Shown: positions 45,130-54,831, counted from the stretch's first letter. The stretch: 64,000 nucleotides of DNA from Flavobacteriaceae bacterium YJPT1-3 (GCA_029866965.1 CP123444.1:1839501-1903500); one strand, 5' to 3'. Notes: generated by a model not told the origin, from the letters alone. A program made the numbers and translations.

Positions 45130-45725
45130 TAGTTTTCAGTGTCGTCAAGGTCTGATGAGGCTGCTGAGCTATAGCCTCTGCTGCCATCGCCCAAAACCAG
45201 ATCAATAACGGACGTTTTTTGTAGTTCGTCGCCGGCTTCTACCTTACGGCCTTCGTAACGCAGTTCCAGGACTTCATCTTTGGCAATGTAGGGTTTATAA
45301 GTGATCTTCCCGATCTGAAAACCTAAAGCTTGTAACGTAGGTTCTGCTTGTCTTCGTGTTTTCCCGACCACATCCGGAAGCGGTAATTTTCGATAGCCGG
45401 AAGGGTTAAGCACCAAATAAATCTTACGGTTCTCTTTGACAAATTTACCGGGGGCTGGCGTTTGTTCGATCACCGAGTATTTTGGATAGTCCGGATTGAA
45501 ATTAGCACTGTCCAAAACTACGTAGCGCAAATCTGCATTTTCCAATTCTTGTTGCACCAGATTCAAGGTCATGCGCGAGAGGTCAGGAACTGCAATCCGT
45601 TGGTCGTGATTGGTTGAACTCTTAAGCCAGAATAAGGAGATCACGATCAATACGATCAGGACTCCGGCGGCAATCAGCAATTGCTTGAGAAAAGCTTTGC
45701 TGCTAAGGAATTGAAAAATGCTCAT
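45129..45725 (-). CDS. PASTA domain membrane protein
   Basis: The 198-residue protein has a short cytoplasmic start, one membrane helix (LLIAAGVLIVLIVISLFWL) and two extracytoplasmic PASTA domains (about 43-110 and 115-182): IAVPDLSRMTLNLVQQELEN and LPDVVGKTRRQAEPTLQALG. PASTA domains bind peptidoglycan or its precursors. No kinase domain is present. It is divergent from ddl, which makes D-Ala-D-Ala, so a link with cell-wall synthesis is plausible. A minus-strand TATATTTG at 45751-45744 is a likely -7 box. Confidence 0.88.
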   Translation of the reverse strand: MSIFQFLSSKAFLKQLLIAAGVLIVLIVISLFWLKSSTNHDQRIAVPDLSRMTLNLVQQELENADLRYVVLDSANFNPDYPKYSVIEQTPAPGKFVKENRKIYLVLNPSGYRKLPLPDVVGKTRRQAEPTLQALGFQIGKITYKPYIAKDEVLELRYEGRKVEAGDELQKTSVIDLVLGDGSRGYSSAASSDLDDTEN

Positions 45726-45743
45726 TCAGGTGAAATTAAGTGG

Positions 45744-45751
45744 CAAATATA
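45744..45751 (-). promoter_or_regulatory. Putative -7 box for PASTA-rluD
   Basis: TATATTTG on the minus strand, 18 nt before the ATG of the PASTA gene. No clear -33 partner. Confidence 0.45.
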
Positions 45752-45766
45752 TAAAATGCGCTCCTC

Positions 45767-45797
45767 TTGTTCGCATCAGCTTTTACGCATACATTTG
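45767..45797 (+). promoter_or_regulatory. Bacteroidota-type promoter for ddl-coaD
   Basis: TTG at 45767-45769, 20 bp, TACATTTG at 45790-45797, 27 nt before the ddl ATG. Confidence 0.6.
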
Positions 45798-45824
45798 TTA
45801 ACGTATAAGTAGAGCAAAACATAT

Positions 45825-46820
45825 ATGTCCCGTAAAAACATTGCCATTGTCATGGGTGGTTATTCCAACGAGTATGACATCAGTCTACGGAGTGGGAACG
45901 TGGTTTACCAGCATTTGGATCGCAGTCGGTACAATCCGTATCGAGTCCTCATCAGCAAGGAGGGATGGTATGGACTGGACGATCAGGATCAAAAATTAGC
46001 ATTAAATCGCTCTGATTTCTCGCTAAGCCTGCCTGAGGGCCCCCTGTATTTTGATGCCGTTTTTAATGCTATTCACGGTACCCCCGGTGAAGACGGGATT
46101 TTACAGGCCTATCTGGAATTGATTGACCTGCCTCAGACCAGTTGTGATTTTTATCGGGCAGCACTTACGTTCAATAAGCGCGATTGTATCAGTATACTCA
46201 AGCCGTATGGCATACCTGTGGCTCGCAACCATTTCTTGAACCAGGGTCAGGAATACGATGTAGAAAAGATCATCGAGCGGGTGGGCTTACCCTGTTTTGT
46301 CAAGGCCAATAAAGCGGGAAGCAGTTACGGGATCACCAAGGTCAAGCGTCACGATGAAATGGATGCGGCTATTGCTCACGCTTTCGCGGAAGACGATGAA
46401 GTCATCATAGAATCGTTCCTCTCTGGTACCGAGGTTTCTGTAGGCGTGATCCGCTATGAAGGCAAGCCTAAGGTATTGCCCATTACCGAGATCGTTTCTG
46501 AAAATGAATTTTTTGATTTTGCGGCCAAGTATGAAGGAAAATCACAGGAGATCACGCCGGCACGCATCAGTGAATCCCAGCAGGAATTGGTGGAGACTTT
46601 GGCACTTAAAGTATATGAAGTCTTGAAAATGACCGGATTTACGCGTAGCGAGTATATCTTTCATAATGGAGCCCCTCATTTCATAGAGATCAATACCACA
46701 CCGGGCTTAAGCGAGGCCAGTATCTTGCCTCAGCAAGCGGCAGCGGCCGGGATCGAACTTCCTGAACTCTTCGCCAGTGCTATCGAAGACTGCCTGGAAC
46801 GGGCGGCAGCTGACAAATAA
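45825..46820 (+). CDS. ddl: D-alanine-D-alanine ligase
   Basis: An ATP-grasp enzyme that makes the D-Ala-D-Ala end of the peptidoglycan stem. Its 331 residues include IAIVMGGYSNEYDISLRSGN at the N-terminus, FNAIHGTPGEDGILQAYLEL, CFVKANKAGSSYGITKVK (ATP binding), and EINTTPGLSEASILPQQA (metal and phosphate site). All key regions look intact. It leads the pair ddl-coaD and is divergent from the PASTA gene. Confidence 0.95.
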   Translation: MSRKNIAIVMGGYSNEYDISLRSGNVVYQHLDRSRYNPYRVLISKEGWYGLDDQDQKLALNRSDFSLSLPEGPLYFDAVFNAIHGTPGEDGILQAYLELIDLPQTSCDFYRAALTFNKRDCISILKPYGIPVARNHFLNQGQEYDVEKIIERVGLPCFVKANKAGSSYGITKVKRHDEMDAAIAHAFAEDDEVIIESFLSGTEVSVGVIRYEGKPKVLPITEIVSENEFFDFAAKYEGKSQEITPARISESQQELVETLALKVYEVLKMTGFTRSEYIFHNGAPHFIEINTTPGLSEASILPQQAAAAGIELPELFASAIEDCLERAAADK

Positions 46821-46824
46821 TCGT

Positions 46825-46832
46825 TATCTTTA
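46825..46832 (+). promoter_or_regulatory. Possible -7 box directly before coaD
   Basis: TATCTTTA, 6 nt before the coaD ATG. No TTTG at the -33 position. If active, the coaD message would have almost no leader; otherwise coaD is read with ddl (18-nt gap). Confidence 0.25.
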
Positions 46833-46838
46833 AGTTCT

Positions 46839-47297
46839 ATGAAAATTGCAGTTTTTCCGGGAAGTTTTGATCCGGTCACTTTAGGTCATTACGATATTAT
46901 CGAGCGGGGACTCACCCTTTTTGACAAGATCATTCTTGCCATTGGTAAAAATGCCGAGAAAAAATACATGTTCTCCTTAGAACAACGCCGGAAATTCCTG
47001 GAGGAGACCTTTAAAGGAGAAGCGAAGATCGAGGTCATGACCTATCGCGGACTGACGGTTGACTTCTGTGAAGCTCAAGGTGCCGGATTTATTCTAAGAG
47101 GATTACGAAATCCGGCCGATTTTGAATTTGAAAAAGCCATTGCCCATACGAACCGGAAACTCGCACAGATCGAAACGGTCTTTCTGCTGACCTCCTCCGG
47201 TAAAAGTTATATCTCTTCGTCCATTGTGCGTGATGTCATTCGCAACCAAGGGGATTATACCGTTTTGGTGCCCGACGCTGTTCGGGTAGAAGAGTAG
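46839..47297 (+). CDS. coaD: Pantetheine-phosphate adenylyltransferase
   Basis: It makes dephospho-CoA from 4'-phosphopantetheine and ATP. At 152 residues it is the normal size. The nucleotidylyltransferase motif FPGSFDPVTLGHYDIIERGL is at the N-terminus and SYISSSIVRDVIRNQGD, carrying the ISSS-x-VR motif, is near the C-terminus; ILRGLRNPADFEFE lies between. It ends one base before the convergent TonB receptor gene. Confidence 0.96.
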   Translation: MKIAVFPGSFDPVTLGHYDIIERGLTLFDKIILAIGKNAEKKYMFSLEQRRKFLEETFKGEAKIEVMTYRGLTVDFCEAQGAGFILRGLRNPADFEFEKAIAHTNRKLAQIETVFLLTSSGKSYISSSIVRDVIRNQGDYTVLVPDAVRVEE

Positions 47298-49382
47298 TTA
47301 CCACATATAGTTAAGCCGTATTCCTCCATAATAATTTCTCGGATTACCTGGGTAAAAGTACCGAGGTGCATTACCGCCAAATCCCCTGGCATTAGGTAAG
47401 ATCTGAGCAGCGTATCGGGTGTCGGTCAAATTGTTCACACCAGCATACAGCCTGACGTTCCAATGGTCTAGAATAGTGAACGTATGGCTTCCTTGCAGTT
47501 GAAGCAGGTTGTAAGCTTCTGAATATAAGTTATTCTCATCGTTAAGCGGGATCTCATCTACATGCTGGCCATTAAGGTCCAGTCTCCAGTGTTTGCGATA
47601 GGTCAAAGCGAGTCCGCCGCTACCCACCCATAAAGGGACACCGGTAAGATCATTGCCGGAAAAATCGATGCCATCATCCTGGAAGTCCTCAAACTGATAG
47701 GCATTTACAGCAGCATTAAGGTAGGGTTCAATAACCCAGTCTGTTCCCAATTGCTGCAGAAACTGAAACTGTAATTCCACCCCATCATGACGAGTAGCTC
47801 CGGCGTTGATCCCTACAAAACGATCTTCCGCGATGCGATCGGCTACCAGTAAATTGTCAATCGCGATTCGGTAGACAGCCAACTCGGTGTGCAATCGGCC
47901 GTTGAGCCAGTCGCCTTTAAAACCCAGTTCATAATTGACCCCGGTTTCAGGCCGTATATCGGTATTGATTTCCCCATCCGGAGTCAAGGTTTCGGCCACC
48001 GTAGGCACAGAAAATCCACTGCTCACCGTAGCATACAGGAACCGTTGCGGGAGTAGCTCATAGGAGAGTCCTATTCGGGGAGACCACTGGTTGGCATAGC
48101 GATAGTCGCCGGAACGATCTTCAGCGCCTGTTCGCGTACCATCCTTCAGGCGATAAAAGGTAGTATTAAAACTGAGTCCGGCATCCAAAAGCCAATCTTC
48201 GGCAAAGTTCCAGGAGCCTTGCAGAAACACATCCAGGTAACGTCGATCTTCCTCCAGGGCATCCAATTGATCTCCCTGCACACTGCCGTTACCGGCATTG
48301 TCTTCGTAATTGTTCTCAAACAATTGCAGCGTGTAGCGCTCGTCAAAATAAGTAAATCCTGCGGTCAGATCAAGAGTTCCGGTTTCCGTTTCAATACGTT
48401 TGCGAAGTACATTCCGTAGACCCCAGGAAGCCTCCTCATCGTCCAAAATATCAAAGGGTCTGGGTTCATAGCCGTCCCGGTAATTGGTGAAGACACTAAG
48501 CGTGAATTTCCAGTCAGCACCCAGATCATAACGCCAGGAAAGACCTGCCTGTACTTTGTCATACGACTCAAATCCCCGGGCTTGTGCCCAGTTGAAGGCG
48601 GCTCGTTCCGGATTCATTGCAAAGTCTTCTGCGTTAAGGGAGCTGGGAATGAAGGCCTTCAATTGGGTGTAATTCCCAAAAAAATGGAGTTGGTGACGTT
48701 CGTTCAAGTTCGCTTTCGCGAAAGCGGTCACCCCCTCACGATTGTAACCGCTATTTGCCCGGTAGCCATCAGCATTTAAGCGATTGTAACTGACCCTCAA
48801 GCCGTAGGATTCATCGGCCCAGGCCGCGGAAGCCAGTGTGCGCACGGTATTGAACGAGCTCAACTGGGTGGTCAGAGATGCCTCTGTTCGTTGAGGGGTC
48901 CTGGCTTGTAGCAGGATGGCCCCTCCCAATCCGGCTCCGTAAATGCTGGAGTTGGGTCCTTTGATCAGGGTGACCGACTCAATAAGACCGGGATCAATAT
49001 CTTCTAAACTGGTAGTTCCTTCGCCGGTGGTGATGGGTATGCCTTCAAAAAAGGCCTTGATCCTGTTGGTCGAGAACGGACTGCGAGCCCCAATACCACG
49101 GATCACTATACGAGCCGTGTTAAGCGCACCCTGTTGCATAAAAACGCCAGGGGTACGATTTAAGGCAGGAGCCAGGCTCGTTTGATCGTATTGCTGCAGT
49201 AGCTCAGGTTCAATACGATTTATGGCCGCGGGCAAGGCATCCAGTTGGATGGCTTTTTGAACGGAACCCTGAAGTAAGACTTCCTGCAAAACCAGGCTCG
49301 TACTTAGCGAATCTGTGGCGGGAATTTGAGCGTAGCTGACCCCGCTGAGCAGGCCGATTAAAAGGAAGGTAAAGCGCTTCAC
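47298..49382 (-). CDS. TonB-dependent outer-membrane receptor
   Basis: The about 694-residue receptor opens with a signal peptide (VKRFTFLLIGLLSGVSYAQ) from a GTG start at 49382; the frame continues to a TTG at 49406. The plug domain (TPGVFMQQGALNTARIVIRG, RSPFSTNRIKAFFEGIPITT, VTLIKGPNSSIYGAGLGGAIL) is followed by a 22-strand-type barrel with many Tyr/Trp-rich strands, ending NYYGGIRLNYMW with the terminal aromatic. No carboxypeptidase-like N-domain and no SusD partner is present, so it resembles siderophore or metal receptors (FecA-like) more than glycan SusC. The ligand is unknown. A palindrome copy encodes AFAKA. Confidence 0.9.
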   Translation of the reverse strand: MKRFTFLLIGLLSGVSYAQIPATDSLSTSLVLQEVLLQGSVQKAIQLDALPAAINRIEPELLQQYDQTSLAPALNRTPGVFMQQGALNTARIVIRGIGARSPFSTNRIKAFFEGIPITTGEGTTSLEDIDPGLIESVTLIKGPNSSIYGAGLGGAILLQARTPQRTEASLTTQLSSFNTVRTLASAAWADESYGLRVSYNRLNADGYRANSGYNREGVTAFAKANLNERHQLHFFGNYTQLKAFIPSSLNAEDFAMNPERAAFNWAQARGFESYDKVQAGLSWRYDLGADWKFTLSVFTNYRDGYEPRPFDILDDEEASWGLRNVLRKRIETETGTLDLTAGFTYFDERYTLQLFENNYEDNAGNGSVQGDQLDALEEDRRYLDVFLQGSWNFAEDWLLDAGLSFNTTFYRLKDGTRTGAEDRSGDYRYANQWSPRIGLSYELLPQRFLYATVSSGFSVPTVAETLTPDGEINTDIRPETGVNYELGFKGDWLNGRLHTELAVYRIAIDNLLVADRIAEDRFVGINAGATRHDGVELQFQFLQQLGTDWVIEPYLNAAVNAYQFEDFQDDGIDFSGNDLTGVPLWVGSGGLALTYRKHWRLDLNGQHVDEIPLNDENNLYSEAYNLLQLQGSHTFTILDHWNVRLYAGVNNLTDTRYAAQILPNARGFGGNAPRYFYPGNPRNYYGGIRLNYMW
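48711..48726. repeat. Palindrome copy in the TonB receptor gene
   Basis: CGCTTTCGCGAAAGCG, exact, read as AFAKA in a loop of the barrel. Confidence 0.9.
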
Positions 49383-49451
49383 GTTATTTTTTGGTCCAAG
49401 GTACAAAGTCCGTGATCGCCAAGCCCAGTCAACTATGGAATTAGCGAAATT

Positions 49452-51044
49452 TTAGGAAAGTGCCTTCGCCATGACGTGATAGCGTGGGTCGTCAACATCC
49501 TTTTCAATGACCGCTGCTAATTTAGGGGAAGCCTTGATCATGAGCTCCTGGCATTCTTCGCTCAGGTGTTTGATCTTCAGTTTTTTACCAGCAGCCTGGT
49601 AGCGCTCGGTTAGTGCAAATAGCGCTTCGAGGGCCGAGTGATCACTTACACGAGACTCGATAAAATCGATCTCCACCCGTTCCGGGTCGTTGTGCACATC
49701 AAACTTGCTGTTGAAGGTCTGAATGCTCCCAAAGAACAAAGGTCCCCAAATCTCGTAGACCTTGGTGCCGTCTTCCCGGGTGTGTTTGCGCGCCCGAATA
49801 CGCTGGGCACTTTGCCAGGCAAATACCAGGGCGCTTACGATCACTCCCGCGATTACGGCAATCGCCAGATCAAAAATGACGGTAAGTGATGAAACCAAAA
49901 TAAGTACAAAGGCATCCGTACGGGGAATTTTAGGTAGGATCCGAAAGCTGGACCAGGCGAAGGTGCCAATGACCACCATAAACATAACACCCACCAGGGC
50001 TGCGATGGGGATGCGTTCGATCAGGCTACTGGCAAAAAGAATGAATAACAACAAGGTTACTGCCGCCGAAATGCCCGACAGACGACCGCGACCGCCTGAT
50101 TTAATATTGATGATCGACTGTCCGATCATGGCGCAACCTCCCATACCGCCAAAGAGTCCGGTGACGATATTGGCACCCCCTTGTGCCAAGCACTCCCGAT
50201 TGGAATTACCGCGGGTTTCTGTAAGTTCATCAATGAGGTTGAGCGTCATCAGGGATTCGATCAAGCCAATGGCTGCCAGGATTAATGCATAGGGTCCAAT
50301 GAATTTTAGAGTTTCCCAGTTAAGGGGAACTTTATTGAAGATGTCTGTCTGGAATTGGGGAAGTCCGCCTTTGAGGCCTTCACCGCCTCCGTCTCTGATA
50401 AAACTTCCCACCGTAGCTACATCCAGATTGGCGATGATAGCGATGGCAGCTACCACAATGATGGCTACCAGGGCTTCAGGTAATTTTTTCGTGATCTTGG
50501 GTAAGCCCCACATGATGAGCATGGTTAAGCCAACCAAACCGAGCATCAGTAAGAGAGCGGTGCCTTCGATCCAGGTTTTTTCATCTCCGGTTCCGGTTTT
50601 GAACATGCCTAACTGAGACAGGAAAATAACGATGGCCAGACCGTTGACAAAGCCCATCATCACCGGGTGGGGAATGAGTCTGACGAATTTGCCTAGCTTA
50701 AAGAGTCCCGCCAGCATTTGAATGATCCCCATCAGAATGACCGTGGCAAACAGGTAGTACAACCCCAGTTGTTCGCCGGGATCTCCTAAGTCATTTCCTT
50801 CAGCAACTAAACTGACCATGACTACGGCCAGGGCTCCTGTAGCTCCGGAGATCATTCCGGGTCGGCCACCAAAGGCCGCCGTGATCAGTCCGATCATAAA
50901 AGCAGCATAGAGGCCAACCAGCGGGTCAACTCCGGCGACAAAGGCGAAGGCTACAGCTTCAGGCACCAAAGCCAGGGCTACGGTGAGACCACTGAGTAGG
51001 TCGTTCTTTGCATTGGCAGCACGTTTACGGATAAATTCGGTCAT
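49452..51044 (-). CDS. SulP family anion transporter (STAS domain)
   Basis: The 530-residue inner-membrane protein has about 12 membrane helices. Family motifs are LTVALALVPEAVAFAFVAGV, PVMMGFVNGLAIVIFLSQLG, and NRECLAQGGANIVTGLFGGM with GGCAMIGQSIINIKSGGRGR. A C-terminal STAS domain starts near residue 430 (FFGSIQTFNSKFDVHNDPE, then VSDHSALEALFALTERYQAA). SulP members move sulfate, bicarbonate or dicarboxylates, often with Na+; the substrate cannot be fixed. TACTTTTG at 51074-51067 is a good -7 box. It is the downstream partner of a small gene separated by a terminator. Confidence 0.92.
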   Translation of the reverse strand: MTEFIRKRAANAKNDLLSGLTVALALVPEAVAFAFVAGVDPLVGLYAAFMIGLITAAFGGRPGMISGATGALAVVMVSLVAEGNDLGDPGEQLGLYYLFATVILMGIIQMLAGLFKLGKFVRLIPHPVMMGFVNGLAIVIFLSQLGMFKTGTGDEKTWIEGTALLLMLGLVGLTMLIMWGLPKITKKLPEALVAIIVVAAIAIIANLDVATVGSFIRDGGGEGLKGGLPQFQTDIFNKVPLNWETLKFIGPYALILAAIGLIESLMTLNLIDELTETRGNSNRECLAQGGANIVTGLFGGMGGCAMIGQSIINIKSGGRGRLSGISAAVTLLLFILFASSLIERIPIAALVGVMFMVVIGTFAWSSFRILPKIPRTDAFVLILVSSLTVIFDLAIAVIAGVIVSALVFAWQSAQRIRARKHTREDGTKVYEIWGPLFFGSIQTFNSKFDVHNDPERVEIDFIESRVSDHSALEALFALTERYQAAGKKLKIKHLSEECQELMIKASPKLAAVIEKDVDDPRYHVMAKALS

Positions 51045-51066
51045 GGGGTCGTTTTTTGAGAAGCCG

Positions 51067-51074
51067 CAAAAGTA
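51067..51074 (-). promoter_or_regulatory. Putative -7 box for the SulP gene
   Basis: TACTTTTG on the minus strand, 22 nt before the ATG at 51044. Confidence 0.45.
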
Positions 51075-51165
51075 CAGTATTTTTTAGGATGCTCTAGTCT
51101 AAGTGGAGGCTTACCGCCGAAAACGTTGTCGCAAACTCCATTGAAAAATTCATGCAAACCAACAA

Positions 51166-51190
51166 AAAAACCGCCCTAAAGGCGGTTTTT
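51166..51190 (-). terminator. Intrinsic terminator after the 45-residue gene
   Basis: Minus-strand stem AAAACCGCC / GGCGGTTTT with a 5-nt loop and a T-rich run on both sides. It is 28 nt after the small gene's stop and isolates it from the SulP gene. Confidence 0.85.
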
Positions 51191-51217
51191 AGCTCTTTTT
51201 CAAAGCATTTTTAAGCG

Positions 51218-51355
51218 TTACTCTTTATTTTGTTGCTCTTTGATGGTCTTATCGTCAACATCAAAATCATTGGTATTGATATTGCGTTCTCCGATCTCGC
51301 CTAAAGGCTTATCTTTTTTACTACGTTCTAATTTTTGATCTTCTATCTTTCCCAT
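51218..51355 (-). CDS. 45-residue acidic/basic small protein of unknown function
   Basis: An ATG at 51355 opens a 45-residue frame ending TAA at 51218. The product MGKIEDQKLERSKKDKPLGE continues with IGERNINTNDFDVDDKTIKE and ends QQNKE. It is highly charged, has no Cys, Trp or membrane segment, and may be unstructured. Support for it being real: it fills the gap between trpA and the SulP gene, has a strong terminator right after it, and shows balanced coding-like codons. I recognise no family. No clear promoter box was found upstream, where the DNA is very AT-rich. Confidence 0.65.
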   Translation of the reverse strand: MGKIEDQKLERSKKDKPLGEIGERNINTNDFDVDDKTIKEQQNKE

Positions 51356-51452
51356 AATGTTTAATTTAAATCTACATAGAAAATACAAAGCATAACTCTT
51401 AAATACTGTGAACAGCCTGCTAAGATTGGGTTAAAGTCACTAATATGGTCAC

Positions 51453-52214
51453 TTAGCGTATCGTTTTTACAAACTGTTCTACGCTTTCCGCTCCATGTTC
51501 TGTCAGATGTTTAATAAAAGCAGAACCAATGATCGCCCCTTTGGCGTAACGCGTCGCTTTCTGAAAAGTCTCCGCATTGCTGATCCCAAAGCCAACGATC
51601 TGCGGATTATTGAGATCCATTCTGGCGATGCGTTCAAAATAGGTTTGTTGCTCGCCTCCAAATCCGGATTGAGCCCCCGTGGTGCTGGCACTACTCACCA
51701 TATAGATAAACGCATCAGAAGCGGCATCCAGTTGGCGAATACGTGCTTCTGAGGTCTGCGGAGTGATCAAAAATATGAACTTTAGTCCGTGACGTTCAAA
51801 GATCGATTGGTAGTGTTCCTGATACTCGGCCAACGGTAAATCAGGCATAATGATACCGTCTATACCTAGTTGCGCACATTGTTCACAAAAGCGCTCCACG
51901 CCGTATTGAAGCATAGGATTGAAATAGCCCATCACGATCAGCGGAATATGGATGATTTCGCGAATGCCTGCCAACTGATCAAAAAGCTTCTGAGTGCTCA
52001 TCCCGTTCTTTAATGCTTGCGTTGAGCTCTCCTGAATGGTGGGTCCATCGGCCAGGGGGTCACTAAAGGGCAATCCGATTTCTACCATATCGACTCCGCT
52101 CTCCTGGAGTTGTTTTAAGACCGGTACGGTATCTTCCAACTGGGGATAGCCGGCCGTAAAATAGATAGACAAGAGCTTTTGGTCTTCCGCTAATTTTTGA
52201 TTGATTCGGTTCAT
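51453..52214 (-). CDS. trpA: Tryptophan synthase alpha chain
   Basis: It cleaves indole-3-glycerol phosphate to indole, passed to TrpB. The 253-residue barrel has VDMVEIGLPFSDPLADGPTI with the catalytic Glu and Asp, IPLIVMGYFNPMLQYG, and QIVGFGISNAETFQKAT near the phosphate site. It is the last gene of the trp operon, 1 nt after trpB. No terminator hairpin is obvious after it. Confidence 0.96.
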   Translation of the reverse strand: MNRINQKLAEDQKLLSIYFTAGYPQLEDTVPVLKQLQESGVDMVEIGLPFSDPLADGPTIQESSTQALKNGMSTQKLFDQLAGIREIIHIPLIVMGYFNPMLQYGVERFCEQCAQLGIDGIIMPDLPLAEYQEHYQSIFERHGLKFIFLITPQTSEARIRQLDAASDAFIYMVSSASTTGAQSGFGGEQQTYFERIARMDLNNPQIVGFGISNAETFQKATRYAKGAIIGSAFIKHLTEHGAESVEQFVKTIR

Positions 52215-52215
52215 C

Positions 52216-53412
52216 TTATAAGTTAAAGTAATCGATATACGTATTTAGATCTTTGTCGCCACGTCCCGAGAGGTTGATCACCACCACCTCGTCCGCCTCA
52301 AATTTTCGGTCTTCAAAAATGGCCAACGCATGGCTGGTCTCGATCGCGGGAATGATCCCTTCCAGTTTACTGAGCATCAATCCGGCTTGCATGGCCGCTA
52401 CATCAGTAATGGAAATAAACTCCCCCCGACCGCTTCTGAATAAATGGGCATGCATGGGTCCAACGCCCGGGTAATCCAGTCCGGCAGAGATGGAATAAGG
52501 CTCTGTGATTTGTCCGTCTTCCGTTTGCATCAACAGCGTTTTGCTGCCATGAATGATCCCTTCCTTGCCCAGGGCAGAGGTAGCGGCGCTTTCACCGGTA
52601 GCGATGCCCTTTCCGGCCGCTTCTACGGCGATGATGCCTACTTCAGGCTGATCTAAAAAGTGATAGTAGAGTCCGGCAGCATTACTGCCCCCGCCTACAC
52701 AGGCCACCACATAATCCGGATTCTCCCGTCCTTCTACCTCAAGCAATTGCTTTTTGGTTTCAGCAGAGATGACGGCCTGGAAACGGGCCACCATATCCGG
52801 GTAGGGATGTGGGCCCACTACAGAACCAATAATGTAATGGGTGTCGACCGGATTATTGATCCAGTCGCGTATGGCTTCATTGGTCGCATCTTTGAGCGTT
52901 CGACTACCGGACATGGCCGGGCGCACGGTGGCCCCCAGCATTTTCATGCGGGCCACATTGGGAGCCTGGCGTTCAATATCGACAGCACCCATATAGACCA
53001 CGCATTCCATGCCCATAAGCGCGCAGACTGTGGCTGTCGCCACTCCATGTTGACCGGCACCGGTCTCCGCAATGATCCGATTTTTTCCCAACTTCTTGGC
53101 CATCAAGATCTGACCAATGGTGTTATTAACTTTATGCGCTCCCGTATGGCAAAGGTCTTCCCGTTTGAGGTAGATCTTTGTGCCGTATTTTTCACTCATC
53201 CGTTTTGCAAAATAGAGCGGGGTAGGCCTACCTACATAGTCCTTCAGTAGGGCTTGAAATTCTTTTTGAAAAGAATCGCTCTCCATGATGTCGATGTACT
53301 GCGTTCGCAATTCCTCCACATTGGGATACAACATCTCCGGGATATAGGCACCTCCAAAATCGCCGTAATAACCGCGATCGTCGGCTTGATAAGAAAGGGT
53401 TTTAGTACTCAT
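52216..53412 (-). CDS. trpB: Tryptophan synthase beta chain
   Basis: The PLP enzyme joins indole and serine to tryptophan. The 398-residue protein has [17 protein letters not shown], the PLP lysine in [15 protein letters not shown] near residue 90, [19 protein letters not shown], and the phosphate loop [15 protein letters not shown]. It overlaps trpF by 11 nt. It is the standard long-form TrpB1. Confidence 0.97.
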   Translation of the reverse strand: MSTKTLSYQADDRGYYGDFGGAYIPEMLYPNVEELRTQYIDIMESDSFQKEFQALLKDYVGRPTPLYFAKRMSEKYGTKIYLKREDLCHTGAHKVNNTIGQILMAKKLGKNRIIAETGAGQHGVATATVCALMGMECVVYMGAVDIERQAPNVARMKMLGATVRPAMSGSRTLKDATNEAIRDWINNPVDTHYIIGSVVGPHPYPDMVARFQAVISAETKKQLLEVEGRENPDYVVACVGGGSNAAGLYYHFLDQPEVGIIAVEAAGKGIATGESAATSALGKEGIIHGSKTLLMQTEDGQITEPYSISAGLDYPGVGPMHAHLFRSGRGEFISITDVAAMQAGLMLSKLEGIIPAIETSHALAIFEDRKFEADEVVVINLSGRGDKDLNTYIDYFNL

Positions 53413-54040
53413 GTTCTCGTTCTTTTAATTTTTTTTGAAAGTTTTTTAGGGGTTCTATCGCTTTAAGACCGGGCGCCGATTCAAAGCGGCTGTTCACATC
53501 GATGACGGCGATGGGAAGCTCGGAGGCTAAAAGATCTTCAATGGCCGGCCATTGTTCCAGTCCGATCCCACCGCTCAACACAATAGGGGTAGTGGAGCTG
53601 TAGCCTCGCAGGACGCTCCAGTCAAATACTAGACCAGTACCCCCCGGTTGCTGTCCCTTGGTGTCGAATAAAAAAGCATCGACCAGGCCTTCATAAGGCT
53701 GTAGCCGATCGAAATCAAATTGATCGCGGATGGAAAAGACTTTCCAAATCTGAATATCTTCCGGGAGTTGCTGCCGAAGGCCTTGAACGAAATCCGCTGA
53801 TTCCGCTCCGTGTAATTGAATGACATGGAGGTTCAGGGACGTGTATTGGTCAAGAATGAATGCTGGGCTGGCATCTACAAAAACACCTACCCGTTGAATA
53901 CCGTCCGGAAGTGCAGGTAGGGATCGGGTGAAATTACGGGGAGACTTCTCATAAAAAATAAAACCCAGATAATCCGGACGCAAGGAAGCAACCTCCACTA
54001 CATTCTCACCCATTCCGCATATTTTGAGTTTTGGAATCAC
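53402..54040 (-). CDS. trpF: Phosphoribosylanthranilate isomerase
   Basis: It isomerises phosphoribosylanthranilate for the indole-glycerol phosphate synthase step. At 212 residues the barrel starts [20 protein letters not shown] with the catalytic Cys, has [44 protein letters not shown] with the catalytic Asp, and [12 protein letters not shown]. It overlaps trpC by 4 nt and trpB by 11 nt. Confidence 0.94.
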   Translation of the reverse strand: MIPKLKICGMGENVVEVASLRPDYLGFIFYEKSPRNFTRSLPALPDGIQRVGVFVDASPAFILDQYTSLNLHVIQLHGAESADFVQGLRQQLPEDIQIWKVFSIRDQFDFDRLQPYEGLVDAFLFDTKGQQPGGTGLVFDWSVLRGYSSTTPIVLSGGIGLEQWPAIEDLLASELPIAVIDVNSRFESAPGLKAIEPLKNFQKKLKEREHEY

Positions 54041-54831
54041 GCCGAAGTCATATCAAGTTGTTGAATGAACGTTTGGGCTGCTGCTCCCGGGTCCTCTGTT
54101 TTCATAAAATTCTCACCGATCAAAAATCCTTGATATCCGTAGCCTTGCAATTCTTGAATCGCCTGTACGGAGCTGATTCCACTTTCGGAAACCTTGACGA
54201 AGTCATCCGGTATTTGTTCAGCCAGACTTTTACTGATGTCCAGGCTCACTTCAAAGGTTTTTAGGTTTCTATTATTCACGCCCAGCATATCGACAGCGGG
54301 AATTTTACTTTTTTCAAGCTCTTCTTGATTGTGCACTTCGCAGAGCACATCCAGACCAAGCCGCATGGCAAACTCAGCGTATTCTTTGATCTGCTTTCGC
54401 GAAAGCGTGGCCGCGATTAAGAGGATCACATCGGCTCCGTAGGCTTTGGCTTCCAGAATTTGATAGGGGTCTACAATAAAGTCCTTGCGCAATAAGGGTA
54501 GACCACAGGCTGCCCGAGCCAGCAGGAGGTCATCCAGAGCACCTCCAAAATATTTGACATCGGTCAATACGGACATGCCAGACACTCCGGCCTGTTCGTA
54601 ACCACTGGCCACGTCCTGAACATTGAGTTTTTGATTGATGACTGCTTTGCTGGGGGAACGGCGCTTGTGTTCTGCGATGATTCCCGTATTGGAGCCACGG
54701 AGCAGGCCAGCCAAAGATGGGGATTCCCGATCGCAGAGCATCGACTGATCCAGCTGCGTCATGGGAATGAGCGATTTGCGCAATTCCACTTCCTTGATTT
54801 TATCGGCTACTATAGTGTCGAGTATGTTCAT
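54037..54831 (-). CDS. trpC: Indole-3-glycerol phosphate synthase
   Basis: It closes the indole ring. The 264-residue barrel has IIAEHKRRSPSKAVINQ with the catalytic Lys and phosphate contacts, SVLTDVKYFGGALDDLLLAR, LPLLRKDFIVDPYQILEAKA with catalytic Lys, ADVILLIAATLSRK, and MLGVNNRNLKTFEVSL. It is monofunctional, with trpF separate. It starts inside the trpD 3' end by 4 nt. An exact palindrome copy (LSRK) sits after the ILLIAA strand. Confidence 0.96.
   Translation of the reverse strand: MNILDTIVADKIKEVELRKSLIPMTQLDQSMLCDRESPSLAGLLRGSNTGIIAEHKRRSPSKAVINQKLNVQDVASGYEQAGVSGMSVLTDVKYFGGALDDLLLARAACGLPLLRKDFIVDPYQILEAKAYGADVILLIAATLSRKQIKEYAEFAMRLGLDVLCEVHNQEELEKSKIPAVDMLGVNNRNLKTFEVSLDISKSLAEQIPDDFVKVSESGISSVQAIQELQGYGYQGFLIGENFMKTEDPGAAAQTFIQQLDMTSA
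54393..54406. repeat. Palindrome copy in trpC
   Basis: GCTTTCGCGAAAGC, exact, read as LSRKQ. Confidence 0.9.
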
